Part shown: piece after piece, positions 33,356 to 41,339 of the stretch
How the letters are laid out: every line of letters begins with the position of its first letter
How positions within the stretch are numbered: the first letter of the stretch is position 1
Source of the DNA: Chitinophagaceae bacterium
GTDB lineage: Bacteria; Bacteroidota; Bacteroidia; Chitinophagales; Chitinophagaceae
Assembly (NCBI GenBank): GCA_017307755.1
Contig: JAFKGQ010000015.1
Location: 124,001-188,000, forward strand
Length of the DNA stretch: 64,000 nt
Direction: 5' to 3'
Position numbers and translations under genes: made by a program
The notes under the pieces: generated by a model
What the model was told of the DNA's origin: nothing
What the model saw: the letters and a program-made list of their open reading frames with translations, nothing else
The model's database searches: none

Positions 33356-34968
33356 CAGCCTGGAGCTATATCGTCGTCTTTCTTTCCCTTGCATTGTTGG
33401 CGCTGCTGCTGACGTGTGAGTGGAAGAGAGTGAACAGGGCGCGGTTGTCATGGCGTCTGTCTGCTACGGTGATGCTTGTCGTGGCGCTGGCTGCCATTGC
33501 GCTGCCTGTAACGTATAAGCGTGGTTTTACAATTGGAGGCAAAGAAGGTGTTTTGCTGACGGAGGGATATGATCAGGATAGTGTCCGGCTGTTCATGCAG
33601 GCGAAGAAGACGCCAGTGTGGATGTCGGCGGCGGATGTGAAGGAGCCGGGTTTGTCAGTCCTGCATATTTTTGGGGATGGTTTGACCAGGGAGCAATGTG
33701 CGACCCTGCCTTCCGTGCCGTTGATATTTCATCCTTCAGTAATGCGGGCGGGTGTCGTGTCCATATACTGGCAACAAGCCTTATGGCCGGGTGAGATCTG
33801 CAGGATACAGGGACGTTTTTATGATCCCGGGGGAAGGCCGGTGAAATTGTTGCTAACCGGTATGCATACAGTACTGGATTCCACCGAAATAAAATCGCAG
33901 GGAGAGAGCAGGTTTGAATTGAGGACAGTTCCTGTCCAGGCCGGTCGCGCTGTTTACCGACTTATCGCGTTGAATGGCGCCGACACCCTGGAACAGGAGC
34001 CTATACCCGTGGAAGTTCTACAGGGGAAAGTACTGAAGGTCCTGATACTGGCTGCTTCGCCTGACTTCGAGAACCGCTTTATCGCCGGCTGGCTTGCCGA
34101 CAACGGGCATGGTGTCGAGGTCCGTACAACCATCAGCAAGGGGAAATATGATCGCGCTGATCTGAATATGGCTGTCGGGGCTGTAGATCATCTTTCTCCC
34201 GGATTGCTGGACAAATTCGATGTGGTCATGGCGGATGCTGCGGTGCTAAAGACGGACGATGCTTTGTTACGAGGACAGGTAGCTGAAAAAGGATTGGGTT
34301 TGATTATCAGAGATAGTATATTGAGGTTCAGACCGGGTGAACGGGGGTTGATAAGGGACAGTCTGGGCAGGATCCAGGTAAGTGAAAGCATGTATGGTGC
34401 GGGGAAGATTATCTTTACTAATCTACAGACTACTTATACACGGCTATTGGCCGGGGATAAAAAAGGATATGCGGCTCTTTGGACTTCTGTTTTGAAAGAG
34501 GCGGCGGGAAAAGACGCTGTTGCGGAACGCTGGCAACTGGCCCCTGACCTGCCTGTGGTGGATCAACCTGTAAAGGTCCTTCTCCGGTATGCCGGCAGCG
34601 GCCTGCCCCAGGGTTTTTTTGAGACAGAGGAAGAGTCAACGTCTGTCGTAACCTATCTGGCGCAGCGCCCTTTGCTGTCCTTTGTCTGGGAAGGTCTTTA
34701 TTGGCCGAGAAGCGCCGGCTGGCAGTCTATACATACAACACAAGGCGACCGCACCTGGTGGTATACCTGGGCGGCGAATGATTGGCGAACCCTTCACCGT
34801 ATGGAAAAGATGCGGGAGACGGAGCGATGGATAGCGGGTGCGAGGAATATAAAGGTTGAAAAGACGGGAGCAGCGGGCGAAGCGTCGCGAGCGCCGGTGG
34901 GGAAGGGGTGGTTCTATCTGCTGGTGATACTGTCCTGTCTATTTTTATGGGTAGAAAGGAAAATTTGA
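33352..34968 (+). CDS. Membrane protein with GATase-like domain, MoxR operon
   Basis: A 538-residue inner-membrane protein, last gene of the operon. Two N-terminal helices (WSYIVVFLSLALLALLLTC, then LSATVMLVVALAAIALPV), a beta-rich region, a Rossmann/glutamine-amidotransferase-like segment (VLKVLILAASPDFENRFIAG, FDVVMADAAVLKTDDALLRG, about 225-320), and a C-terminal helix (GWFYLLVILSCLFLWVERK). The overall plan is like the C-terminal membrane proteins of BatA loci. No catalytic Cys-His pair is evident, so it is probably a binding module. Start overlaps the previous gene by 4 bp. Confidence 0.7.
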   Translation: MTAWSYIVVFLSLALLALLLTCEWKRVNRARLSWRLSATVMLVVALAAIALPVTYKRGFTIGGKEGVLLTEGYDQDSVRLFMQAKKTPVWMSAADVKEPGLSVLHIFGDGLTREQCATLPSVPLIFHPSVMRAGVVSIYWQQALWPGEICRIQGRFYDPGGRPVKLLLTGMHTVLDSTEIKSQGESRFELRTVPVQAGRAVYRLIALNGADTLEQEPIPVEVLQGKVLKVLILAASPDFENRFIAGWLADNGHGVEVRTTISKGKYDRADLNMAVGAVDHLSPGLLDKFDVVMADAAVLKTDDALLRGQVAEKGLGLIIRDSILRFRPGERGLIRDSLGRIQVSESMYGAGKIIFTNLQTTYTRLLAGDKKGYAALWTSVLKEAAGKDAVAERWQLAPDLPVVDQPVKVLLRYAGSGLPQGFFETEEESTSVVTYLAQRPLLSFVWEGLYWPRSAGWQSIHTTQGDRTWWYTWAANDWRTLHRMEKMRETERWIAGARNIKVEKTGAAGEASRAPVGKGWFYLLVILSCLFLWVERKI

Positions 34969-35051
34969 CAGGATGAACGGACCAATAGTTATATAAAAGT
35001 TCTTTAGATTAGCCCTGCGATTTTTTTAGACTAACATCAAATGAGAAAACA

Positions 35052-36689
35052 TTGAAACGGAAAGATTTCCTACAAATGGCAGGAATGGGCTTTGGCTCAT
35101 TGGTAATGCCCAAACTCCCCTTCGGCGCAAGAATGATCGATGTCTCCGAGGCGCTCAACGCCGGAATAGACGTCGCTGTAAAGAAGCAATTAGCGGACAT
35201 TGCTATGACCGCCGCACGAAGCAAGGGAGCCACTTATACGGACGTACGCATCGGCCGTTATCTTAACCAATTTATCGTCACCCGGGAAACCCGGATACAA
35301 AACATCGTCAACACCGAATCTTTTGGCGTGGGTATTCGTGTCATTGCCAACGGGAGCTGGGGTTTTGCCGCCGGCAATGACGTTACAAAGGATGGGATCG
35401 CCCGTATTGCGGAAAGGGCGGTAGCAGTGGCCAAGGCTAATGCAAAGATCATCTCAGAGCCTGTGCAACTGGCTCCTCAAAAAGGATATGGAGAGGTCAA
35501 CTGGAAGACCCCCATCATAAAAAATGCTTTTGAGGTCCCTATCAAAGAGAAAGTAGACCTGCTGTTAAATGTAAACGGCATTGCCATGAAGGGCGGGGCC
35601 AACTTTATCAATTCTGCCATCCTCGCCGTCGACGAACAGAAGTATTTTGCTTCCACCGACGGCTCGTATATCGACCAGGACATCCATCGTATCTATCCTT
35701 TTTTTAATGTCACCAAAATAGATCAGGCCAGCGGTAAATTCCAGACCCGTCAGTCCCTCAGCTCGCCTGTCGGCATGGGCTATGAATATCTGACGCCTAC
35801 GCCGGAAAGTAAGGTGCAGGGTATCGTCACACGCTACAAGGACCGTTATGACATGCTGGAAGATGTCAAGAATGCTGCAGCCGACGTCACCCAGAAGATC
35901 AGCGCCAAATCCGTGGAGCCCGGCAAATATGACCTGGTGCTGGACCCTTCGCATCTCTGGCTGACCATTCACGAGTCCGTGGCGCATCCCACCGAGCTGG
36001 ATCGCGTGCTAGGGTATGAAGCCAATTTCGCAGGCACCAGTTTTCTGACCCTGGATAAATGGAAGTCCGGTAATTTTCAGTTTGGCAGCAAACTGGTGAA
36101 TATCGTTGCCGACAAGCTGCAGTCCGGTAGTCTGGGCGCCGTCGGTTATGATGACGAAGGTGTAAAATGCAAACAGTGGGATCTGATCAAGGACGGCGTA
36201 CTGGTGAACTACCAGGCTATCCGCGATCAGGCGCATATCATCGGCCTCAAGGAGTCCCAGGGATGCTGTTATTCTCAAAGCTGGAGCGACGTACAATTCC
36301 AACGTATGCCCAACGTGTCCCTCCGTCCCGGGAAGGACCCGCTCAGCGTGGATGATATCATCAAAAATGTGCAGAAAGGTATTTATATCATCGGCAACGG
36401 ATCATTCTCCATCGATCAGCAACGATATAATTTCCAGTTTGGCGGACAGACCTTTTATGAAATAAAAGACGGCAAGATCGTCGGTATGTTGAAGGACGTC
36501 GCTTACCAGGCCAATACCCGGGAGTTCTGGAATTCCTGTACGGCCATTGCGGATCAACGAGATTACCGTCTTGGCGGCGCCTTTAATGACGGTAAGGGGC
36601 AACCTTCCCAGTCCAATGCCGTCAGCCATGGCAGTTCGACCGCCCGATTCAACGGTGTCAATGTCATCAACACTGCCAGAAAGATCTAA
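35052..36689 (+). CDS. tldD: TldD-type metalloprotease with Tat-like leader
   Basis: A 545-residue member of the TldD/PmbA (TldD-TldE) family. The zinc site is HESVAHPTE (HExxxH, near residue 306); the rest shows the TldD fold (QNIVNTESFGVGIRVIANGS, GVLVNYQAIRDQA, GCCYSQSW near the end). The leader (KRKDFLQMAGMGFGSLVMP) looks like a Tat signal with Lys in place of the first Arg, so the protein may be exported, unlike cytosolic E. coli TldD. The start is TTG at 35052; a 4-codon ATG mini-ORF (35041) overlaps it out of frame. Partner TldE follows 31 bp later. Confidence 0.87.
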   Translation: MKRKDFLQMAGMGFGSLVMPKLPFGARMIDVSEALNAGIDVAVKKQLADIAMTAARSKGATYTDVRIGRYLNQFIVTRETRIQNIVNTESFGVGIRVIANGSWGFAAGNDVTKDGIARIAERAVAVAKANAKIISEPVQLAPQKGYGEVNWKTPIIKNAFEVPIKEKVDLLLNVNGIAMKGGANFINSAILAVDEQKYFASTDGSYIDQDIHRIYPFFNVTKIDQASGKFQTRQSLSSPVGMGYEYLTPTPESKVQGIVTRYKDRYDMLEDVKNAAADVTQKISAKSVEPGKYDLVLDPSHLWLTIHESVAHPTELDRVLGYEANFAGTSFLTLDKWKSGNFQFGSKLVNIVADKLQSGSLGAVGYDDEGVKCKQWDLIKDGVLVNYQAIRDQAHIIGLKESQGCCYSQSWSDVQFQRMPNVSLRPGKDPLSVDDIIKNVQKGIYIIGNGSFSIDQQRYNFQFGGQTFYEIKDGKIVGMLKDVAYQANTREFWNSCTAIADQRDYRLGGAFNDGKGQPSQSNAVSHGSSTARFNGVNVINTARKI

Positions 36690-36720
36690 TCAACCTTTAA
36701 CTACACAAGTAATTTATCAT

Positions 36721-38055
36721 ATGGCAATTTTAAGTAAAGATGAAGCACAGCAGTTATTAAAGAAAGTGCTCAGCTATTCAAAAGCGGAGGAATGCGAGGT
36801 CTTTCTCACAGGGTCCGATGGCGGCAATATCCGTTATGCCCGCAACTCCGTGTCGACAGCCGGCGAGATCAGCCAGCAAACCCTTGCCGTCAGCTCCACC
36901 TTTGGTAAGAAGACGGGGGTGGCCACTATCGATGAGTTTGACGATACATCTCTGGAAAAAGTAGTACATAGAGCAGAAGAGCTCGCTCAACTGGCGCCGG
37001 AGAACCCGGAACATATGCCCTTGCTGGGCCCCCAGGATTTTCCCCAATCGATCACCTATGTGCCTGCCACAGCTGCTATTACGCCTGACTCCCGGGCAGA
37101 GGCGGTAGGAAAAAGCATACAGGCGACAAAGGATGCCAAACTGCAGGCGGCGGGGTACCTTGAGAATACGACTGCGTTTAGCGCTGTCATGAATTCCAAA
37201 GGACTTTTTGCCTACAATAAGAGTACGGATGTGGTTTTCTCCGTCACTACCCGTAATGAAGAGGGGACAGGGTCGGGTTATGCGGCGAGGGGCTATCACG
37301 ATGTCAGCAAACTGGACACTTATACGGCTACAAAGATCGCTGCCACCAAGGCCAATGGGTCTATCGGCGCCAAGGCCATCGAGCCGGGTAAATACACGGT
37401 GATCCTGGAGCCTGTCGCCGTCGCTTATCTTTTGGAAAGTCTTTTTTTTGGACTCGATGCCCGCAATGCTGACGAAGGACGGAGCTTTATGAGCAAGGCC
37501 GGCGGCGGCAACCGTCTGGGCGAACAGCTGATGGATACAAAAGTGAATATCTACTCCGATCCTTTTAACCCCGAACTGCCTTCCTCTACCTGGAGCAGAG
37601 AGGGGCAGTTGTTGCAAAAGCGGAACTGGATCGAGAAAGGGGTGGTAAAGAACCTCAGTTATTCACGGTTTTGGGCAGACAAGAAAAAAGTGGAGGCGGT
37701 GCCTCCTCCCGCCAATGTCATCATGGACGGAGGAACGGCTTCGCTGGACGAGCTGATCAAGAGCACGGAAAAAGGCATATTGGTGTCACGTCTCTGGTAT
37801 ATCCGGATGGTGGACCCACAGACCTTGCTGTTGACGGGTCTTACCCGTGACGGTACTTTTTATATCGAGAATGGAGAAGTGAAATTCCCTATCAAGAACT
37901 TCCGGTTTAACGAAAGCCCTGTCATCATGTTGAATAACGTGGAGGCATTGGGTAAGCCGGAGAGGAGCATCAGTGTGGAATCCTACCGGAGCTATCTGGT
38001 GCCGCCCATCAAGGCGAGGGATTTTACGTTTACTTCGTTGTCGGATGCGGTGTAG
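36721..38055 (+). CDS. TldE/PmbA-like partner protein
   Basis: A 444-residue TldE-like protein; the ATG at 36721 starts the family N-terminus (MAILSKDEAQQLLKKVLS), while the open frame reaches back to 36547 inside the TldD gene. Core motifs are YARNSVSTAGEISQQTLAV, then SAVMNSKGLFAY, and a C-terminal end with NNVEALGKPERSISVESYRS. TldE lacks its own zinc motif and forms a heterodimer with TldD; together they degrade flexible peptides, as in microcin maturation in E. coli. Here the substrate is unknown. No leader is visible on this partner, in contrast to the TldD gene. A terminator follows. Confidence 0.87.
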   Translation: MAILSKDEAQQLLKKVLSYSKAEECEVFLTGSDGGNIRYARNSVSTAGEISQQTLAVSSTFGKKTGVATIDEFDDTSLEKVVHRAEELAQLAPENPEHMPLLGPQDFPQSITYVPATAAITPDSRAEAVGKSIQATKDAKLQAAGYLENTTAFSAVMNSKGLFAYNKSTDVVFSVTTRNEEGTGSGYAARGYHDVSKLDTYTATKIAATKANGSIGAKAIEPGKYTVILEPVAVAYLLESLFFGLDARNADEGRSFMSKAGGGNRLGEQLMDTKVNIYSDPFNPELPSSTWSREGQLLQKRNWIEKGVVKNLSYSRFWADKKKVEAVPPPANVIMDGGTASLDELIKSTEKGILVSRLWYIRMVDPQTLLLTGLTRDGTFYIENGEVKFPIKNFRFNESPVIMLNNVEALGKPERSISVESYRSYLVPPIKARDFTFTSLSDAV

Positions 38056-38085
38056 ATGCATCCGGATCATATATTTTTTAATAAC

Positions 38086-38109
38086 CCCGCGTGCTGCGGG
38101 TTTTTTTTT
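38086..38109 (+). terminator. Intrinsic terminator after tldD/tldE
   Basis: CCCGC-GTGCT-GCGGG followed by nine T. It separates the TldD/E pair from the BlaI operon. Confidence 0.85.
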
Positions 38110-38118
38110 GCACCGGCT

Positions 38119-38176
38119 ATTGCATTTTCGAAAAGAGTACTCTACATTTGTAGAGTACATTCTAAAAATGTAGAAT
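38119..38176 (+). promoter_or_regulatory. BlaI-type operator overlapping the promoter
   Basis: GTACTCTACA-TT-TGTAGAGTAC (38137-38158) is a perfect 10-bp dyad containing the BlaI/MecI core TACA-TGTA. Adjacent TACATT/AATGTA (38156-38161 and 38167-38172), inside the 6-bp dyad ATTCTA/TAGAAT (38159-38176), forms a second site. The first dyad contains TACATTTG (38143-38150), a consensus -7 box; ATTG at 38119-38122 lies 20 bp upstream as the -33. A bound repressor would cover the promoter. Start codon at 38178. Confidence 0.8.
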
Positions 38177-38177
38177 T

Positions 38178-38549
38178 ATGCAGTTGACAAAGACCGAGGA
38201 GCAGCTGATGGAGATCATATGGCGCTATGAAAAGGTGTTCCTTAAGGATATTATAGACCATTGTCCTGAACCCAGACCTGCGGTAACGACGGTGGCGACG
38301 CTTTTGAAAAGGATGCAGGACAAAGGATTCGTAGGATATGTTTTGCTTGGGAATTCCCGGCAATATTATCCGCTGGTGAAAAAGGCCGATTATTTTTCGA
38401 AGCATGTCAAGGGGATGATCAAAAATTATTTTGGTGACTCTGCATTGCAGTTTGCCTCTTTTTTTACCCAGCATAGTAATTTGACAGATAGCGAGCTGAA
38501 GGAACTGAGAAAGATCATCGACCAGCAAATTAAAAGTAACAGGAAATGA
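38178..38549 (+). CDS. BlaI/MecI/CopY-family repressor
   Basis: A 123-residue winged-helix repressor. N-terminal MQLTKTEEQLMEIIWRYEKV and HTH (AVTTVATLLKRMQDKGFVGY), wing NSRQYYPLVKKADY, and a C-terminal dimerization part (LTDSELKELRKIIDQQIK). BlaI-type repressors are cleaved when a partner M56 protease senses its signal. The operator upstream carries two TACA-TGTA dyads, so the gene is autoregulated. It overlaps the M56 gene by 4 bp (ATGA), so the two are translationally coupled. Confidence 0.95.
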   Translation: MQLTKTEEQLMEIIWRYEKVFLKDIIDHCPEPRPAVTTVATLLKRMQDKGFVGYVLLGNSRQYYPLVKKADYFSKHVKGMIKNYFGDSALQFASFFTQHSNLTDSELKELRKIIDQQIKSNRK

Positions 38550-39781
38550 TCGTATACCTTTTAAAAAACATTCTTTCTTCCGCCATCTTTCTGCTGGCCT
38601 ACCGTCTGCTGTTGGAAAAGGAGAAGATGCTGGTGTTTAATAGGGGGTATCTTTTGTTCAGCCTTGTCATGTCATTTATTATTCCCCTGATGACAATGCC
38701 CGTCCGGGTGCCGGTGTCACAGGCAGTGGAGGCCGGCTACATGCCGCGTATGTTTTTTGTAAACGACCTGCAGGGACCCGGGGTGTTTGCAGAAAGCCGG
38801 GGTGTTGTGTGGGTGTATACGTTGTTGTTCCTGTACGGGGGGGTGACCTTCTACCTGTTGGCCAGGTGTGTTAAGCATTTTGTCGCCCTGATGTTCAAAA
38901 AGAGGAAGGGGTTGTCATTTTCATATGGCGGTGGGGTGATCGTGCTGACAGAAGAAAGGGTGGTTACCCATAGCTTTCTGAAATATATTTTTATAGAGAG
39001 AGGGTCTTATGAAAAGGGATTGGTTGAAGAGGAGGTGTTATGCCACGAACTGGCGCATGTAAGGCAAAGACATTCTTTGGACATATTATTCCTGGAGATA
39101 TTGCTGGTGTTTTGCTGGTTCAATCCCTTATTATACCTATATAGAAAAGACCTCCGGCTTGTTCATGAATACCTGGCGGATGATGTAGTTCTTGACAAGT
39201 ATCCTGATATTCCTGCTTATCAGTATTTGTTGCTGGATAAAATGAGACGACCGCCTGCGATGTCCAGCGGGTTTATTTATTCTATGACAAAAAAAAGATT
39301 TATTATGATGACAAAGAGAACCTCCTATTCAACCGCTGTCCTCAGGACGGCGACACTAACTCCCTTTCTGGCAGCCAGCCTGTTCCTTTTTGCCAAAAGA
39401 ACGGAAGCTCAGGCGCCTGTCAAACCACCCGTGACCGTCCTGCCGAAGGTCAGGAAGACCGGCCAGGAAAGGCCGAAAATAGTTTATATTCAGTTGAACA
39501 AACCTTTACCCCGTATAGTACCCACGCCGGCGCAATTAAAGGATTGGGAGAATGGGGATGTATATGGCGTCTGGATCGACGAAAAAAAGGTAAGCAACCA
39601 GCAGCTGCAGGATTTTAAGAATACTGATTTCGCACAAGTATTTATCAGCAGACTCTGTAAGAATGCCATTAATTACAAGAACTATCGTTACCAGGTGGAC
39701 CTGATGACCAGGGACTATTACGAAAAATATTATCAGGAAACCATCAACAGCCATTTGATGATCAAAGGGGTCAGGCAGTAA
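38546..39781 (+). CDS. M56-family metalloprotease (BlaR1-like sensor)
   Basis: A 411-residue membrane metalloprotease. N-terminal helices (VYLLKNILSSAIFLLAYRLL, LLFSLVMSFIIPL, about 90-110), zinc site CHELAHVRQRHSLD (HExxH near 166), then EYLADDVVLDK (third ligand Glu) and a later helix (TLTPFLAASLFLF). The tail (about 290-411) is soluble and lacks a penicillin-binding domain, so the signal is not a classic beta-lactam. It would cleave the BlaI-type repressor encoded just upstream. Its 3' end is 4 bp from the convergent M1 gene, with no terminator seen. Confidence 0.9.
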   Translation: MIVYLLKNILSSAIFLLAYRLLLEKEKMLVFNRGYLLFSLVMSFIIPLMTMPVRVPVSQAVEAGYMPRMFFVNDLQGPGVFAESRGVVWVYTLLFLYGGVTFYLLARCVKHFVALMFKKRKGLSFSYGGGVIVLTEERVVTHSFLKYIFIERGSYEKGLVEEEVLCHELAHVRQRHSLDILFLEILLVFCWFNPLLYLYRKDLRLVHEYLADDVVLDKYPDIPAYQYLLLDKMRRPPAMSSGFIYSMTKKRFIMMTKRTSYSTAVLRTATLTPFLAASLFLFAKRTEAQAPVKPPVTVLPKVRKTGQERPKIVYIQLNKPLPRIVPTPAQLKDWENGDVYGVWIDEKKVSNQQLQDFKNTDFAQVFISRLCKNAINYKNYRYQVDLMTRDYYEKYYQETINSHLMIKGVRQ

Positions 39782-39785
39782 GCCA

Positions 39786-41339
39786 TCAATAACTGAAGTC
39801 TGCCAATAGGTTGACATCCGGGTCCGGGATGATCGTGGTTGGTTCAGCGACCAGCGGTATCCGGACCTGATTTGTTTTTGCGGTTATTTCCATGGTGTGC
39901 AGGGCGCCGTCGATAGACAGCTCCAGCGAGAATGCATAGGGTATGGGTTGTAGCTGGGTAGAAGTTATAAAGAGCGCGGAACTGGCTGTATCGTAATGCC
40001 ATTCAAGTTTTATAGAGGGATGACCGGGCATGTACAACCATTGATGGAAGAAGGGCCGCAGGTCCTGTCCGCTGACGGTGGTCATTATTGTTTGGAGATC
40101 TTCGGTTGAGGCATTCTTGTCCCTATAAGTTGTATAATAGGTGGAAATGCCTTTCCAGAAAAGCGAGTCTCCTATCTTTCTCCGCAGCATGTGAAGCACC
40201 CAGCCTCCTTTCTGATAGCTGTTGGGGTTGAGCAGCTGCATATAATCCTTTTTGATGCTGCTGTCTATCACCGGAACAAGTCTGTTTTTTTCGAAGCTGA
40301 CGACCTGGTCCCTGTCCTTTTTCATACCTGCTTTTAGCGTATCTGTTCCGTATGTATCTTCGAGGTAACAGTGGGTCATGTAAGTGGCAAAGCCTTCGCT
40401 GAGCCAGAGGTACCGCCATTCCGTCTCGGTGACAGCGTCACCAAACCATTGATGGGCGATCTCATGGGCCATCAGGGATTCTATGCCCGGAGAGCTGACT
40501 GAGTTCTCATAATAAAATATAGCACTGGCATTTTCCAGGCCTCCGAACCGCGTCTTTGATTGCACATTGCCGCACTTCTCGAAAGGGTAGGGACCGATGT
40601 GATGGATGTAAAAAGGAAGTATCCGTAACGCATGCGCATAGCTGCGGAATCCTTGTTCTTTATTTTCAGGATAGACATAATTGTAGACAGGAATGCCTTC
40701 GACATCGCCCGGATGATCGACTGCAAAATCGGCGATGCCTATTACCATTATCTTGGGAGACAGCGGGGCCGACTCTTTCCAATGGGTGATCTTCAGACGG
40801 CGCGGCAGGGATCTTTCTTCCTGTAAAGCGCCGTTGGCTACGACGGTGTAATGGTCCGGAGCCGTGATATGCCAGTCTACCGTAGCCTTATCCGAAGGAT
40901 GATCTACGCAGGGAAGCCACTTATGGGCGCGGTTGGGCCAGTTGTCCCCGAAAAACCCCCGGTGCCCGAATTTGTTTTTTGAGATGATAAGACCGTCGGC
41001 GGGGATGCCGCTGTAGCGGATGGCATAGGTGGCTTTTTCGTCCGATGTTTTATGGGTATAGATGACGAGCAGGTCTTTTGTTTGGGTAAATTTTACGGGT
41101 TTATTGTTTTCTTTTACGGAGGAGACATGCATGGCCCCGGACAGATCGAGATGGAAGCTGTTGGATGGGTTTTTGAATCGTACCGTGACGAGAGCTTCTC
41201 CTATGATCCTGTCGCTGGTGTCGTTGACTTTTAGTGAGAAGTCGTAGTGTTGTACGTCGACGCAGGGGTTATAGGATTGCCCAAGGACGCGGGTACAGCA
41301 TATAATGGCTGCGATAAGTAAAAGGGTGCGGATGCTCAT
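39786..41339 (-). CDS. M1-family aminopeptidase, exported
   Basis: A 517-residue exported zinc aminopeptidase. ATG 41339 opens a signal peptide (MSIRTLLLIAAIICCTRVLG); the longer frame from 41405 would extend it with a non-signal stretch. Zinc site HEIAHQWFGD (near 290) and distal Glu in WLSEGFATYM; the exopeptidase motif is a GLENAS variant of GxMEN (near 261), so substrates may be less typical. The size is short for M1 (no C-terminal ERAP-like part). It overlaps the preceding molybdoenzyme gene by 4 bp (ATGA), so the two form an operon. Confidence 0.9.
   Translation of the reverse strand: MSIRTLLLIAAIICCTRVLGQSYNPCVDVQHYDFSLKVNDTSDRIIGEALVTVRFKNPSNSFHLDLSGAMHVSSVKENNKPVKFTQTKDLLVIYTHKTSDEKATYAIRYSGIPADGLIISKNKFGHRGFFGDNWPNRAHKWLPCVDHPSDKATVDWHITAPDHYTVVANGALQEERSLPRRLKITHWKESAPLSPKIMVIGIADFAVDHPGDVEGIPVYNYVYPENKEQGFRSYAHALRILPFYIHHIGPYPFEKCGNVQSKTRFGGLENASAIFYYENSVSSPGIESLMAHEIAHQWFGDAVTETEWRYLWLSEGFATYMTHCYLEDTYGTDTLKAGMKKDRDQVVSFEKNRLVPVIDSSIKKDYMQLLNPNSYQKGGWVLHMLRRKIGDSLFWKGISTYYTTYRDKNASTEDLQTIMTTVSGQDLRPFFHQWLYMPGHPSIKLEWHYDTASSALFITSTQLQPIPYAFSLELSIDGALHTMEITAKTNQVRIPLVAEPTTIIPDPDVNLLADFSY

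Noticed and set aside
36778..37617. 279-codon minus-strand open frame
   Set aside because: Antisense to the well supported TldE-like gene; no family pattern.
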